From the NCBI GenBank assembly GCA_963971225.1, contig OZ020268.1:57039900-57103899 (forward strand): a stretch of DNA of 64,000 bases, in the 5' to 3' direction. Numbering within the stretch: position 1 is the stretch's first letter; every line of letters begins with the position of its first letter. The notes beneath the pieces were generated by a model. It searched no databases. It saw nothing but the letters and a program-made list of their open reading frames with translations, and was not told the DNA's origin. Shown one piece after another: positions 10,988 through 20,912 of this stretch. Source of the stretch: Melieria omissa. Taxonomy: Eukaryota > Arthropoda > Insecta > Diptera > Ulidiidae. The translations under genes were made by a program, and so were the position numbers.

Positions 10988-11156
10988 GCCGATCATAATT
11001 GCACTACTATTTTGTAAACCCATACTGTTACTCCCACGCCCCTTTTTTTTTACTCCCACTTCAGAAATAGGTTCAAAATACATCAATAGAGGATAACCTG
11101 AAACCGCATTAGTTTCAATGCTCATTTGCGATTGTGGTCGCAATTAAAATAGCGTC

Positions 11157-11176
11157 ATAGGTACATTTGTACCTAT
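11157..11176. repeat. ATAGGTACATTTGTACCTAT palindrome
   Basis: Immediately adjacent to the right terminal repeat (11177-11191). Confidence 0.8.
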
Positions 11177-11195
11177 CCGATCACATGAGTGTTAA

Positions 11196-11995
11196 ATTAA
11201 AATAAGTGTTTTATGTCAGTTTTATGTCTTATTGAGTTTGTGGAATGGGTTTTTTCTAATTGTTTATAAATGTTTAAATGTTAGGGTGTTTGTTGATATA
11301 TATATGTAAAATGTAAATATTTGTATGGGTCGGAGGTTTTTAGATGTTACTTTGCCGGAGTTCATGCATCGAGTGCCTGCCGGCCGCGCAAGCTCCCTTC
11401 GGGATGGCCAGGGTTGCCATCCGTACGTATAAGCACATAAATGGACAAACACAATACAATAATATTGACAATATTTAATTCTGAGAGCTGCGTGACCGGC
11501 AGTGTTTAGCGATCTAAACACAAAATGTAACAAAAATAACCAAAATGTTTAATCCACATAACCAAAAAAAAAATCACTCATACACAAACTTCAAGATTTA
11601 AGGCACATTTCAAAAAGGCTTTTAACACATATGTATGTGTGACATAAAATAAATAATTAACACGTTCACGCATAGTGCAAATTTCAGTGAGCTGCAAAAA
11701 TGGACAGGATATTCTTTTTAATTAGTTGCGAAACACAGCAAATGTGTTGTTGACTCTTTTTAAAACGTAGTTATCGATTTAAACGATGCTGCTTACTTTT
11801 TTAGGAGAAACTGCAATGGTTATGAGTTGCCAGTAAGTAATATTGTGCTATATTTAAGATAATTTTTTTATCAGTGTGCAATATTGTAAAAAATAACCAA
11901 ATGGGATCAAAAATCACCAAATAACCAAAACCTAGTTTCAAAAATAAAAAAAAACATTTTTGGTTAAAAATAACCAAAACGGCAACGCTGATTGC
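11196..11995. other. Unassigned insertion between the two LINE ORF1 parts
   Basis: No ORF with a recognisable domain. It is AT-rich, with several AAATAACCAAAA words near 11530-11550 and 11890-11980, and ends CGGCAACGCTG (11982-11992), which resembles a DNA-transposon end. A GC-rich patch lies at 11365-11420. Probably one or more old non-autonomous insertions, boundaries not determined. Confidence 0.4.
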
Positions 11996-11999
11996 ACAT

Positions 12000-12617
12000 T
12001 ATCCGCCTGCTGCCGGTGGCTCATTGACTCGGGCTGACCGTTCTCTTCCTGCTGTTTCTACGGGCCACTCAAAGCTTACTTGGTCTTATGCTGCCGCCGC
12101 TGCCTCCGTTGATTCTGCTGCTGTTGTGCCCTCTGCCGCCGCTGCCGCTGCCTCCGCTGATTCTGCTGCTTCTCTGCCTTCTGCTGACTTCGCTGCTGTG
12201 GGTCGTGAAGTGTCCACGCCTCCCAGACAGCCCACTACACCAGGTTGGGTTGCTTCTGGGAAGAAAAACAACAGCCATAAACAAATGCGTGTTATTGGTT
12301 CTAATGACAATTCCGAACTTGGCGTTGCTGTTCACCTTAAGTGGCTGCACCTTTCCTCTTTTTTGCCCACTGTTACTCCTGATAACATCATCGAGTATGT
12401 TAGGAAACATGCCAACATCGAGAAGAGCGTTATTTCGTGCTACACACTTATTAAAAAAGACACCTCTGTGGAATCTTTAAGACGAATAAACTTTAAGCTG
12501 GGTGTTCCTGAAAACGCGATTGGAAAACTGCTTAGTCCTGAATTGTGGCCGGCAAGTGTGACTGTGCGCGCTTTTCAGTTTTTTCTAAAGCAAGGGAAAC
12601 AACCGGCAAGAGGATAG
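12000..12617 (+). pseudogene. LINE ORF1, C-terminal RNA-binding part (copy 2)
   Basis: An open stretch with an Ala/Ser-rich low-complexity segment (12080-12200), then WLHLSSFLPTVTPDNIIEYV, SVISCYTLIK, LRRINFKLGVPENAI and LLSPELWPASVTVRAFQFF. The pattern (LxxFxPxTTxxDI... C..L... FKLGV... LL.P..WP.GV.VR.F) is the conserved C-terminal block of ORF1 proteins in CR1/Jockey-type LINEs, an RNA-binding nucleic-acid chaperone. It continues the PHD-containing part ending at 9611 and runs into ORF2 downstream. The ATG at 12024 is internal, not the native start. Confidence 0.72.
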
Positions 12618-12619
12618 AC

Positions 12620-13537
12620 TCATCGTCTACGGCCGGTCCTGTGCTGTTAAGCTGTATTTTCAAAATTGTTCTGGACTCTAAAACTAAAGCTGACAATGTT
12701 CGTAAATTTAGCACACAATCGGACCACGACATTTATGTCATCGTGGAGACTTGGCTGACTGCGAACTTCTTTGACTCGGAATATTTTGATCCTAATTTGT
12801 TTGACGTCTTCCGCAAGGACCGAGATGCTACTATGACTGGATGTAGTAGAGGTGGTGGTGTATTGATCGCGGTTCGTCGTAAACTTCGGGCGACTTTCAT
12901 CCCACTCGCTTATGATAACTATCCTGGATCAACTCTTTGTACGCTTGCAAGGCTCGTCCGGCTTGCTGTTCCTGTGCTGCTCCTATACCCCACCTGCAGC
13001 TAATGAATCTCTCTACAAATCGCACGTGCACAATGTGCTGGCATAACAGAACCTTGTTGGTGATAACCAACTTTGTGTTCTTGGTGATTTTAATCTAAGC
13101 GGCAGCTGTTGGTCTCATTTGGATAATGACTTTTCTCTTACACCGTCTAATCTAAATAAGCCGTTCGAAACATTTGTTATTGATAATCTGTTAAGTATTG
13201 ACTTGGCTCAGATTAAAGTTTTTGTAAATAACTTCAATCGTATTTTAGATTCAATTTTTATTAGAAATAACGTAAATTTCAAGTTGTCTAGAAGTTTCTC
13301 TGCAATTTCCCCGTCGAACTTGCATCATTTTCCATTAATTTTAGACCTTGAGTTTTATAAATTTTTTGAAGTGCCTTCTGTCACCAGTAAAATTTCTTTC
13401 AATTTCAATTTGTGAAACTTCGCTACTCTTGATTCTTTTTTTCTTAATACTGACTGGGTTGCCCTTTTTTTCAAATGCTGATGTGTCCAAATGTTATAGC
13501 AAATTTAACTCTTTGGTCTTCGATATCTGCTTAGCTA
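12620..13537 (+). pseudogene. LINE ORF2 endonuclease domain (copy 2)
   Basis: Broken apurinic-like endonuclease (exonuclease-endonuclease-phosphatase fold). Visible motifs: HDIYVIVETWL with the catalytic Glu, CSRGGGVLIAVRR, then, after a frame change near 12950-13080, CVLGDFNLSGSCW with the GDFN motif, and SNLHHFPLIL at the place of the terminal SDH motif. This enzyme nicks the target DNA to prime reverse transcription. The domain has at least one stop and a frameshift and is cut by a mariner at TA 13536-13537. The reading frame resumes at 14087. Confidence 0.75.
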
Positions 13538-14086
13538 CGAGGGCGGGTCAATAAGTCCGTGACTTTTTGAATTTCCCGCCTCTTAATTGAAATGGCAACA
13601 CTGCTCCCGTCAACAGTCATCTGTCAGTTGACTCTTGTCAAAAATTGAACAAGCTGCGACATTTAGTTTGTTTTTGACAGCCGTTAGTATCAGACTACCG
13701 CGTTGACTGAGAAGAAAATGGAAAAAAGTGAATTTCGTGTGCTCATGTGCAGTTTCCATGGCAAAAATCCATGAATTGGGCTACGAATTGCTCCCTCATC
13801 CCGCCTATTCACCCGATATAGCCCCAAGTGACTATTTCTTGTTCCCAAACTTGAAGAAATGGCTCGGCGGAAAGAGATTTGCCTCCAATGACGAAGTCAT
13901 CTCACAAACAAATGCCTATTTTGAAGACCTCGACACATCATATTTTTCGGAAGGGATAAAAGAACTGGAGAAACGTTGGGCAAAGTGTATAGATCTCAAA
14001 GGAGACTACGTTAAAAAATAAAATAACTTTTTATCTAAAAACCTTTGTTTCATTCAAAAAGTCACGGACTTATTGACCCGCCCTCG
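13538..14086 (+). mobile_element. Internally deleted mariner element
   Basis: A 549-bp element with terminal inverted repeats of about 34 bp (CGAGGGCGGGTCAATAAGTC at the left, its complement ending CCCTCG at 14086), flanked by TA at 13536-13537 and 14087-14088. It is inserted in the LINE ORF2 between endonuclease and RT. It keeps the first few transposase codons (MEKSEFRV, 13718) joined to the last third, so most of the protein is deleted. Confidence 0.92.
13718..14021 (+). pseudogene. Mariner transposase, deleted (N-terminal stub plus C-terminal part)
   Basis: The first codons MEKSEFRV are followed by a deletion joint and then LGYELLPHPAYSPDIAPSDY and FLFPNL. This is the third catalytic Asp block of mariner (SPD..PSDY). 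The end is GIKELEKRWAKCIDL. The helix-turn-helix domain and the first two Asp residues are absent, so no activity is possible. The element behaves as a non-autonomous derivative. Confidence 0.85.
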
Positions 14087-14088
14087 TA

Positions 14089-15595
14089 ATATCCCCATTT
14101 TTGCTACTCGAGCTTATAAGCTCCCATGGTACTCAAAAGAATTAATGCATCTTAAGAATCTGAGAAAAAAGTTTCACAAAAAGTTTAAGTCAACTAAGAA
14201 CCTTGTTTTTTATGACAAATATCTTCTTACCTAAATGAATTTAGAAACCTGGAAGAACGAAATATCAAACGTAATCCAAAGAATTTTTGGAGCTTTATAA
14301 AATCTAAAAAAACGTGCTCCAATATTTCATCCTCTGTTTGCCTTTTAGGGAAATCAGCTGTCTCATTGGAGGATGCTGCAAACCTCTTTGCGGAATTTTT
14401 TCGTTCTTATTTTGTTACTGATGACCAGTTCGAAGTCAGTGAGTCCATTAATACTAAGGCATCTCTTGACTTTGGCTCTTTGGTCTTAACTTCAGACGAT
14501 GTAGCGAAGGGTATTCGCGATGTAAAGCTTTCGTCGCAAACTGAAACGGATGGTCTCTCCTCTGTCCTGCTAAAACACTGTCCTTCCCTTGTTGAACTTT
14601 TGAAATATATCTTATCTGGAGTATTTGTAAATGATTGGAAAAAAGCCTCAATTACTCCAATTTTCAAAAGTGGAAAAAAAAATTATGTGTCCAATTATAG
14701 ACCAATCTCAAATTTATCCACGGTTTCTAAACTTTTTGAAACCATCATTAAAGATAAGGTTTATTTTGCGGTTCAAAATATAATTAGCCCAAATCAACCT
14801 GGTTTTGTATCTGGTCGGGCCACTACAACCAACCTTGCGGTTTTTTCTGACTACTGCATCTCGGCTTTTCAGAAGGGCTTACAAATTGATAGTATTTATA
14901 CTGACTTTTCTAAAGCGTTTGATAGAGTCTCTCATAAAATTTTACTTGCTAAGCTTTCTAGTCATGGTTTTCATTCTGTGTTTCTCGAATGGTTAAAATC
15001 CTATCTTAGTGAACGTCTCTGTGTTGTGTCTTTTGGCAACACCTCTTCCCAGCCTTTTATGGCGACCTTCGGTATTCCCCAGGGCAGTATTTTAGGTCCA
15101 TTATTATTTGTGCTCTTTATTAACGATGTTTGTTCGTGTTTTCAAAGTTTTCATCCTCCAAATTTGTACTGTATGCAGATGACCTTAAAATCTACTCTGA
15201 GATTAGAACCCCTGAGGATTCCTCTGCGCTTCAATCTGAGCTTAACATCTTAAATGAGTGGTGTGTCAAAAATCGTCTCTTTCTTAATACCAGTAAATGT
15301 TTCCAACTAACTTTCGCTAAAAAACGTATTTCTTTTCCTGCCTCCTTCTTTATCTCAAACTCTGGGCTTAAAGTGATCAGTGTTATCAAAGACCTAAGTG
15401 TCTTCTTCGATTCTAATTTCCCTTTTTCTGCACATATTTACTCTACCATCTCCACATCGTATTCTATGTTAGCTTTTATTCGTCGCAACTGTTCCACCTT
15501 CTCTGATCCTTATACTTTCAAGTTACTTTATTCCGCCTTTGTTCGTTTCAGGCTAGAACATGCAGCCGTTATTTGGAGGCCTTTTTATGCCTTAA
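14089..15595 (+). pseudogene. LINE ORF2 reverse transcriptase, fingers and palm (copy 2)
   Basis: RT of a CR1/Jockey-type LINE. The longest open piece (14366-15253) shows WKKASITPIFKSGKK, NYRPISNLSTVSKLFE, NQPGFVSGRATTTNLAVF, the motif A Asp in SIYTDFSKAFDRVSH, and the motif B loop GIPQGSILGPLLF. After a frame change near 15150 the active-site YADD appears in FVLYADDLKIYSE, and the thumb follows (SYSMLAFIRRNCSTFSDP). It is cut at the TTAA 15592-15595 by a MITE. Target-primed reverse transcription is the family role; the two frame changes make this copy inactive. Confidence 0.85.
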
Positions 15596-16140
15596 CCCTT
15601 TCGGGACGGAGTTAAATTTTGAAATCCAAAATACTCTCACTAGAAATTTTCTCATGCTATGACATCCGCCGTGGCTCAGTTGCAGAGCGACGCAAGTTCG
15701 AATTCTGTATGTAGTAACACCTAAAAAAAATAACGGGAAACTCGTTTTCTCTTTCGGTGGCTGTCCTCTCAGCTGGAAATGGCAAACCTCTGAGAGTAAA
15801 AATTGCCTATGAAAAAGCTCCCAACCTGCTGTTCGGAACCGGCATAAAACTGTAGGTCCCTTCCACCCGCGTACAAAATTCACACGCACAACACGGGTGG
15901 TTGCGAGAAGCTAGGCCTTAGTCTCGCGTAAGTGGGCTGTCGTGCCAATCAATTAAATTATTAATTATGAGGGTTGAGGTTAGAAAATTATATTGGATGC
16001 TCACAAATTCTGAAATCATCCTTTTATGCGGGAACACTGAACTCGAAAAAATATTTTGCATGGGTCGTAAGATTTAAATAATTGTTTTGAGGGACATTAA
16101 GAACTTGCTGGGACGTATTATCCCAGTAGTCACGAAAGGG
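15596..16140. mobile_element. TTAA-type MITE, CCCTTTCG family, copy 2, with SINE inside
   Basis: Starts CCCTTTCGGGACGGAG and ends AGTCACGAAAGGG. TTAA lies on both sides (15592-15595, 16141-16144). Leaving out the element and one TTAA rejoins the LINE reading frame exactly (F-Y-A-L-S-I-N-R-L-E), so the limits are firm. A SINE lies inside at about 15666-15958. Without it the element matches copy 1 (4770-4991). Confidence 0.88.
15666..15958 (+). mobile_element. tRNA-headed SINE, deleted in the head
   Basis: Begins CCGCCGTGGCTCAGTTG (A-box-like) but jumps directly to CAGAGCGACG, so it lacks about 20 bp present in the copy at 34204. B-box-like GTTCGAATTC follows, then the SINE body (CTCTTTCGGTGGCTGTCCTC, GGCAAACCTCTGAGAG). 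Nested inside the TTAA MITE. Confidence 0.85.
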
Positions 16141-16470
16141 TTAAGTATAAATCGGCTTGAACGAGTGCAGAAGGTTTTTATTCGCTTTGCCCTTCGTTCC
16201 CTGAATTTTACAGATCCGTTTCCTTCCTATCACGCACGCTGTCAGCTTCTTAACTTGAAATCTCTACTTAGTAGAAGATCTTTGCTCTTATTGAAATTTT
16301 TATATAACATCGTGAATGGACTAATTGACTGCTCGTCTATTCTTGAAAAAATTCATTTTAATACTCCAGCCAGATCTCTTCGGCGGTCTCAGCTCTTTAA
16401 CGTTGGCATTAACAAGACCAATTATGCCAAAAATGCCGTTAAACGTATTTTGCACCTTGTCATCTAATTA
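16141..16470 (+). pseudogene. LINE ORF2 thumb/C-terminus (copy 2)
   Basis: Continues the RT after the MITE: INRLERVQKVFIRFALRSLN, CQLLNLKSLLSRRSLLLLKF, ILEKIHFNTPARSLRRSQLF. The same blocks close the Jockey-like copy at 55706-56975. The stop at about 16466 is followed by a short 3' UTR. Confidence 0.8.
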
Positions 16471-16582
16471 TAAGTATCTTTAAGTATATTTTTCGAATTT
16501 GTTTGAATTTACCTCTTATATCTCTAAGTCTGTAATTTGATTAGACTTAATTAATAATAAACAAACTAATAAACAAAATAAC
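16471..16582 (+). other. LINE 3' UTR and A-rich tail
   Basis: Non-coding tail ending in AATAATAAACAAACTAATAAACAAAATA, an A-rich short-repeat tail as expected at a LINE 3' terminus (quoted tail spans 16551-16580). Confidence 0.55.
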
Positions 16583-16775
16583 GCCTTTGAAATATCTAGA
16601 AAATAATTTGCTCTCCCAGACTAGTTTGGAACCAAGTGCCGCCTTTGAAATATCTTGGAGAACATTTTCTGTCTCCCAAAACCAAATGTCGTCGTTTAGG
16701 GTCTTTTTGCGGTCTCTGCTGAACATTATGATTATCCTTTTTCTTCTAGAATTAAGAGTTGCTATTTTTTGACTG
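16583..16775 (-). pseudogene. LOA/R1-like LINE RNase H fragment
   Basis: The DNA is clearly similar to 57172-57300: shared words include TCTTGGAGAACATTT, TCTCCCAGACTAGTTTGGA and CATTATGATTATCCT. That region encodes the RNase H part of the LOA-like LINE. About 50 bp is repeated at the start, with AATATCT...CTCCCA occurring twice. Very decayed, no open frame. Confidence 0.7.
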
Positions 16776-18374
16776 ACTGTCTGTCAGCTGTTTCTTATTA
16801 TCTGTTTGATATTTTAATAAATTTAAGAAATCACCCAAACAAAATTCCTATCATGTGAATGCCAATCAGTCTTGATGACTTTGGAAAACTATTTTTAATT
16901 ACAATGGTTGTTCTCGCTTTAATCTCCCCTCCGAATTTGCACTCGTCATCCCTCTCTTCACATATGGTAATTACCAAAAGTCACAGTCACTAACATTTAA
17001 CAGCTGGTCGCAAAGCGTAACTTTTTATAGTATTTTAATGGCTGCTGCACTTCCAGTAACAACAATTCAATTGAAAACTGCAAATATTGTTAAATATTTA
17101 CAGCTGCCATAAGCCGCTTGTAGTAACCAAATCACTCCACACGAAAAATTCCGATTACATGCAAAACTTTCTAGGCTTCCTTCTCGTTCTCTCAATTTTG
17201 TTTGGCATATGGACAGCTTTAAGTTCAGTGACTTAAATCACTTTGTAACTGACGCGCAGCAAAACTAGGAGGTTGATAGACCTCATGAATATTAGGAAAA
17301 TCTCTTCTTCCCTTTCACGTCCTCTTGACAAAGTTTTAGCCACGTCTCTGCTCACCAAGCCGTCTTCGCTGTTTGCTCTGTCCGAGTGCATAGTACGTCA
17401 GCGCGTCTGGCCTTGCCACCTGTGGCATCTTTGGCGGCAACAGACGCTTAACAAAAGCCCAAATTACTATGCATGTAAAATACTTCTAATGCGCCCGTTG
17501 CCCGTTAAAGAACTTTGGCTTTGTTTAGGATTTGGCAAAACTTTAAACGTAAACAGCATAAAATCCACTTATTCCCCATTAATTTGGTGCGGCCAACTCG
17601 TCTTACACCGCCAATCGACGGCGCCAGGCATTCAGTGGCTCGTCGCATTGTTAGTCATATTCGCGGCAAATGACATTTCGATAGATTAAAAAGTTGTTTT
17701 TTGGAAGCGATTTTTGTTGTTATTGCGGTTGTTATGGTTGTTGTTGTTATTGCTGCTGCTGTTTACGACTTGGCGTTCGTTGCGGCTGTCAGAAACATTT
17801 CAATTTATCTTAAAGCTGCCAAAGCCAATGTGGCATTTGCAAATTTATTCATGCTGACGAGGCAGCAGACACGCACACACACACACACACACAAAGACAC
17901 AACAGGACCAATACGAGCTGAAGATGGCTGAGCCGAGTAGCGCAACTCTTCAATTCGACGTTCAGCGGCAGTGATTATGCGGGCAAAGTATTTTGGCGGC
18001 AATCATTTGTGTGAGCAAAGAGGTGACAGGGTGAGGGAGGGAGTAGCGACGTTACGCAACGTCAAATGTTACTGATTCTGATAATAGAGAAAGTCAGTAG
18101 TTGCCACATGAGAAAGCAGTCGTTGTTGTTGCGTACTGTTTAAAGCTCAAATCTCAGCCTTCTTTCCGCTGGGTTTAACACGTTTCGAAAATTGCAAAGG
18201 CGTCTTTACTGCCTGTTAGACAAAGTGTATTATTTATAGCAAATCTCATTGTTCGTTTGCCATAGTTTAGAGATTTTTAAGCATTGGATAACAAGTCAGA
18301 GCGTCGTGGGCGCAACAACGATTCTGCTCAGAATAGAAAATACTATACAAATTTTGTGAACACATTTTTAGTTG

Positions 18375-18406
18375 GATGATGATGATGATAATGATGATGA
18401 TGATGG
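18375..18406. repeat. (GAT)n microsatellite
   Basis: About ten GAT units with one GATAAT interruption. Confidence 0.9.
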
Positions 18407-19383
18407 GAAGATGGGCTAAAGAGCTTTTTAGGCCATTGAGATTTTTTAAACGATTTAGTCATTAACTTGGTTAACCTCTTTACTTTAATTCACCTATGGG
18501 AATGACTGGAGAAAGCTTTCTCGTTAAGAGCAGAAAATTGTGTACGGAATTATGGCTACGGTTCCCTAAAGAACCTAAGAAGGTTGTGAAGTGGCAGAGA
18601 ACACTGCCTCGGTTTCGAAATATAGAACTATCATTCTTTACCATCTGAAGGTGTTTTCAAAAGTTCACATTCGAAAGATTCTTAATTTATTGAATAAAAG
18701 TAAATATCGATGTTCAATAATTCATAGAACAATGAAATAACAATTGCAGTTAAGTTTCACTTTTTCTCTTAGTGTTAGTTTAGCTTTCGTTTTTTATTTC
18801 AATTTGCTATCGAACTCAAGCAGTTTGCTTTTGCTCGTTCAGTTTCTACATAAGTTTGCCGTGAAAATGCCGCTTCATCAAACATTCGGCGTGCGTACGT
18901 TCTTGGGAAATCATTAAGCTGGCAAAAGTTTTTGCCGCTGTTTGTGTGTGTGTGTGGCGGTATGCAATCAGAAAACTGCTGCAATCTTTGCAGCACCGCG
19001 GCCCAGTTCGGTAAACCCCCAATCTACGCATTGCTGTCCACCACGTCGACACGCTGCGTCTTTGCACAGTTTGGCGAACAATTTTTCTATTTTTCTTTGT
19101 TGTTTTTGTTTCGGGCCTCTTTAGCTTATAAATATAATAACGATGGAAATGTTATTTGCGAAATAAAAGTAATTAATTTCAGTTCTTTTGGGCCAGTGGG
19201 TGCCGCCACTTGGGATAAATAATTTTTCATGTTGCTAACAAAAGCAACGCACACAAAGCGCGAACAGAGCGCAAACAAAACATATAAAAAAATAAATAAA
19301 AACTTTTCATATAAAGTTAGGCAAAAACAAAAAAAAAGGTGAGGAAAAATTTAAACGGCCAAACACGAAAAACATACAGTCAT

Positions 19384-19406
19384 ACACACACACACACACA
19401 CACACA
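19384..19406. repeat. (CA)n microsatellite
   Basis: Uninterrupted CA run. Confidence 0.9.
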
Positions 19407-19712
19407 AAGGATGGGATAATCTAACAAACGGCTTCAAACGTTAGCTGACTTTAAAGCGCTACAATAATAGGAACAATAACAACACGAGATCGGCAATTTT
19501 ATAAACGATTTTACATAAGGCGCATTCGGTGACTGCTATTAGGTGGATTGAAGCTAGAAAGCTGAAGGAGTTTTTCATGTATTGTTGAATATGTTGACTG
19601 ACTATTTACTTCAATGAGAGCAGAAGGTAGCAAGACAGATAGATAGATGACATATTGAGCTGACTTGGGCTGTTCATTAAGAATTTAACTAGTTTCCAAT
19701 TAGAGTCTAAAT

Positions 19713-20183
19713 CAGTGGTCGGCAAAATTGGCAATGAGATGGTGTAAGTGAGCGCAGTGTAATTGCTCTCCACTGTATAAAGTTATACCTGAACTACGAC
19801 TGATTGAGAAGGCGTACTGTGTACGTGTGCTGAGCGTACTGCTCAATTGAGTAAGCTTTGCCGACCACTGGTCTTCTTCTTCTTGAATGGCACGACAGCC
19901 CGATTACGAGAGTAAGCCTAGCTTCCCTTCCAACATTTTACAAGGTTGAAAGGGACCTCCAGTTTTATGCCGATTCCGAACGGCGAGTTGGGAGCTTTTT
20001 CATAGGCAATTTTACTCTCAGAGGTTTGCCATTTCCTGCTGAGAGGACAGCCGCCGAAAGAAAAATTGTTGTTTTTCTTTTTTTCGGTGTTAGCAGTAAC
20101 GGAGTCTTGAACCTGGGTTCGAGCGTCGCATTCGACTCGCGGCCCACACTAGCCAGCTGAGCTATGGCGGCGGCCGACCACTG
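19713..20183. mobile_element. hAT-type MITE with a SINE inserted in its right end
   Basis: Inverted ends CAGTGGTCGGCAAA (19713-19726) and its complement TTTGCCGACCACTG, the latter split by a SINE. The 8-bp target duplication GTCTAAAT is present at 19705-19712 and 20184-20191, as usual for hAT. Without the SINE and its duplicated target the element would be about 158 bp. No coding capacity. Confidence 0.9.
19875..20172 (-). mobile_element. tRNA-headed SINE, subfamily 2
   Basis: Minus-strand SINE: on that strand it reads GCCGCCATAGCTCAGCTGGC, then CCCAGGTTCAAGACTCCG (B box), then the shared body. It is flanked by a perfect 15-bp duplication GCCGACCACTGGTCT at 19860-19874 and 20173-20187. It belongs to the same subfamily as 41302-41584, with an AACACCGAAAAAAAG segment after the head. 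Confidence 0.9.
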
Positions 20184-20189
20184 GTCTAA

Positions 20190-20911
20190 ATTTTAAAATT
20201 GGACCTAACCTCAGCCTCAGCAATTAGATGGTAACCTTCCAGGAATACCATCTCTGTCAAATATTGACCACACAGTACCATCGGCAGCTGTTTCGGTCTC
20301 CTGAATGGTGTTTTCAGTTTCTTCATCAGAATCTGAACTACCAAGCACTACCTACTAACTAAACTACCTAGTTTCTTCATCACTATCTTCAGTGTCAGAT
20401 GTTTCACTTTGAATATAAACCGCTTCATCTTCACATGATAGTTCAGAATTTGTTGCATCTGACTCTATATCGGAACACTCTTCACTTATGTTCTTTAGCT
20501 TTTCCAATAACTCAGTTCTTTTCGACATTTCTTTCAGGAATTTAGGGCGCAAAAGAAATAAAATAAACTTATTGGAACAAGTACCACAAGTAGTAGTTTA
20601 GCTTATTGAGCAACTGCAACTTATCAAGTACAGAGCCGAACTGGTCAGATAAGAAATTTACTCAATTTATTAATAAGAGTCATTGATTATTTAAATGTCA
20701 AAATGACTGCTTTTGGGCAATATACGTATAACACATATATATATATACTGGAAAAAAGGAGGGGGAAGGTAACTACAATTATTAATAAACGCATTTTTAT
20801 GTTGTACAAAAAGTCACCAAATTCTAAGAAATTATGTCATCATCTACATAATTTTTTTAATAATTGAAATTAAAAAGCAGTCAAAATGACTTCCTTGGGC
20901 AATCTAGTGTT
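20190..20911 (-). pseudogene. Truncated second piggyBac-like element, transposase N-terminus
   Basis: On the minus strand it begins near TTAA 20912 with CACTAGATTGCCCAAGGAAG. A second TTGCCCAAAAGCAGTCATTTTG word follows at about 20700-20730 in the sub-terminal region. The ORF at 20552-20364 starts MRPKFLKEMSKRTELLEKL and is then very acidic (SEECSDIESDATNSE, ETSDTEDSDEETR). Downstream frames give TAADGTVWSIFD and PGRLPSNC, like the DGT.W...GR...N stretch of piggyBac transposases. The catalytic region is missing: the sequence stops near 20200 next to the hAT MITE. Confidence 0.55.
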
Positions 20912-20912
20912 A

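Larger units (their letters stand above)
9612..11191 (-). mobile_element. Chimeric piggyBac-like element carrying a LINE tail, copy 2 (both ends intact)
   Basis: A 1580-bp element with 15-bp terminal inverted repeats CACTCATGTGATCGG (9612-9626) and CCGATCACATGAGTG (11177-11191). It is flanked by TTAA at 9608-9611 and 11192-11195, the hallmark of piggyBac integration. The transposase N-terminal coding is on the minus strand (about 10990-10450), followed by an antisense LINE 3' fragment. It inserted into ORF1 of a CR1/Jockey-type LINE. Same layout and internal joints as copy 1. It cannot encode an active transposase, so it must have been mobilised in trans. Confidence 0.92.
16790..19704. other. 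Unique non-coding DNA
   Basis: No gene supported. It contains (CA)n at about 17871-17892, (GAT)n at about 18375-18406, (TG)n at 18942-18955 and (CA)n at 19384-19406, plus GTT/GCT runs near 17720-17765. The open frame at 17273-17689 has no family motif and a composition like its surroundings. Confidence 0.5.

Noticed and set aside
11280..11525. Solo LTR (TGTTAGGG...CTAAACA)
   Set aside because: No matching target duplication on the two sides and no second copy in the window.
17273..17689. 138-residue plus-strand frame
   Set aside because: No recognisable motif, no splice or start context that supports coding.
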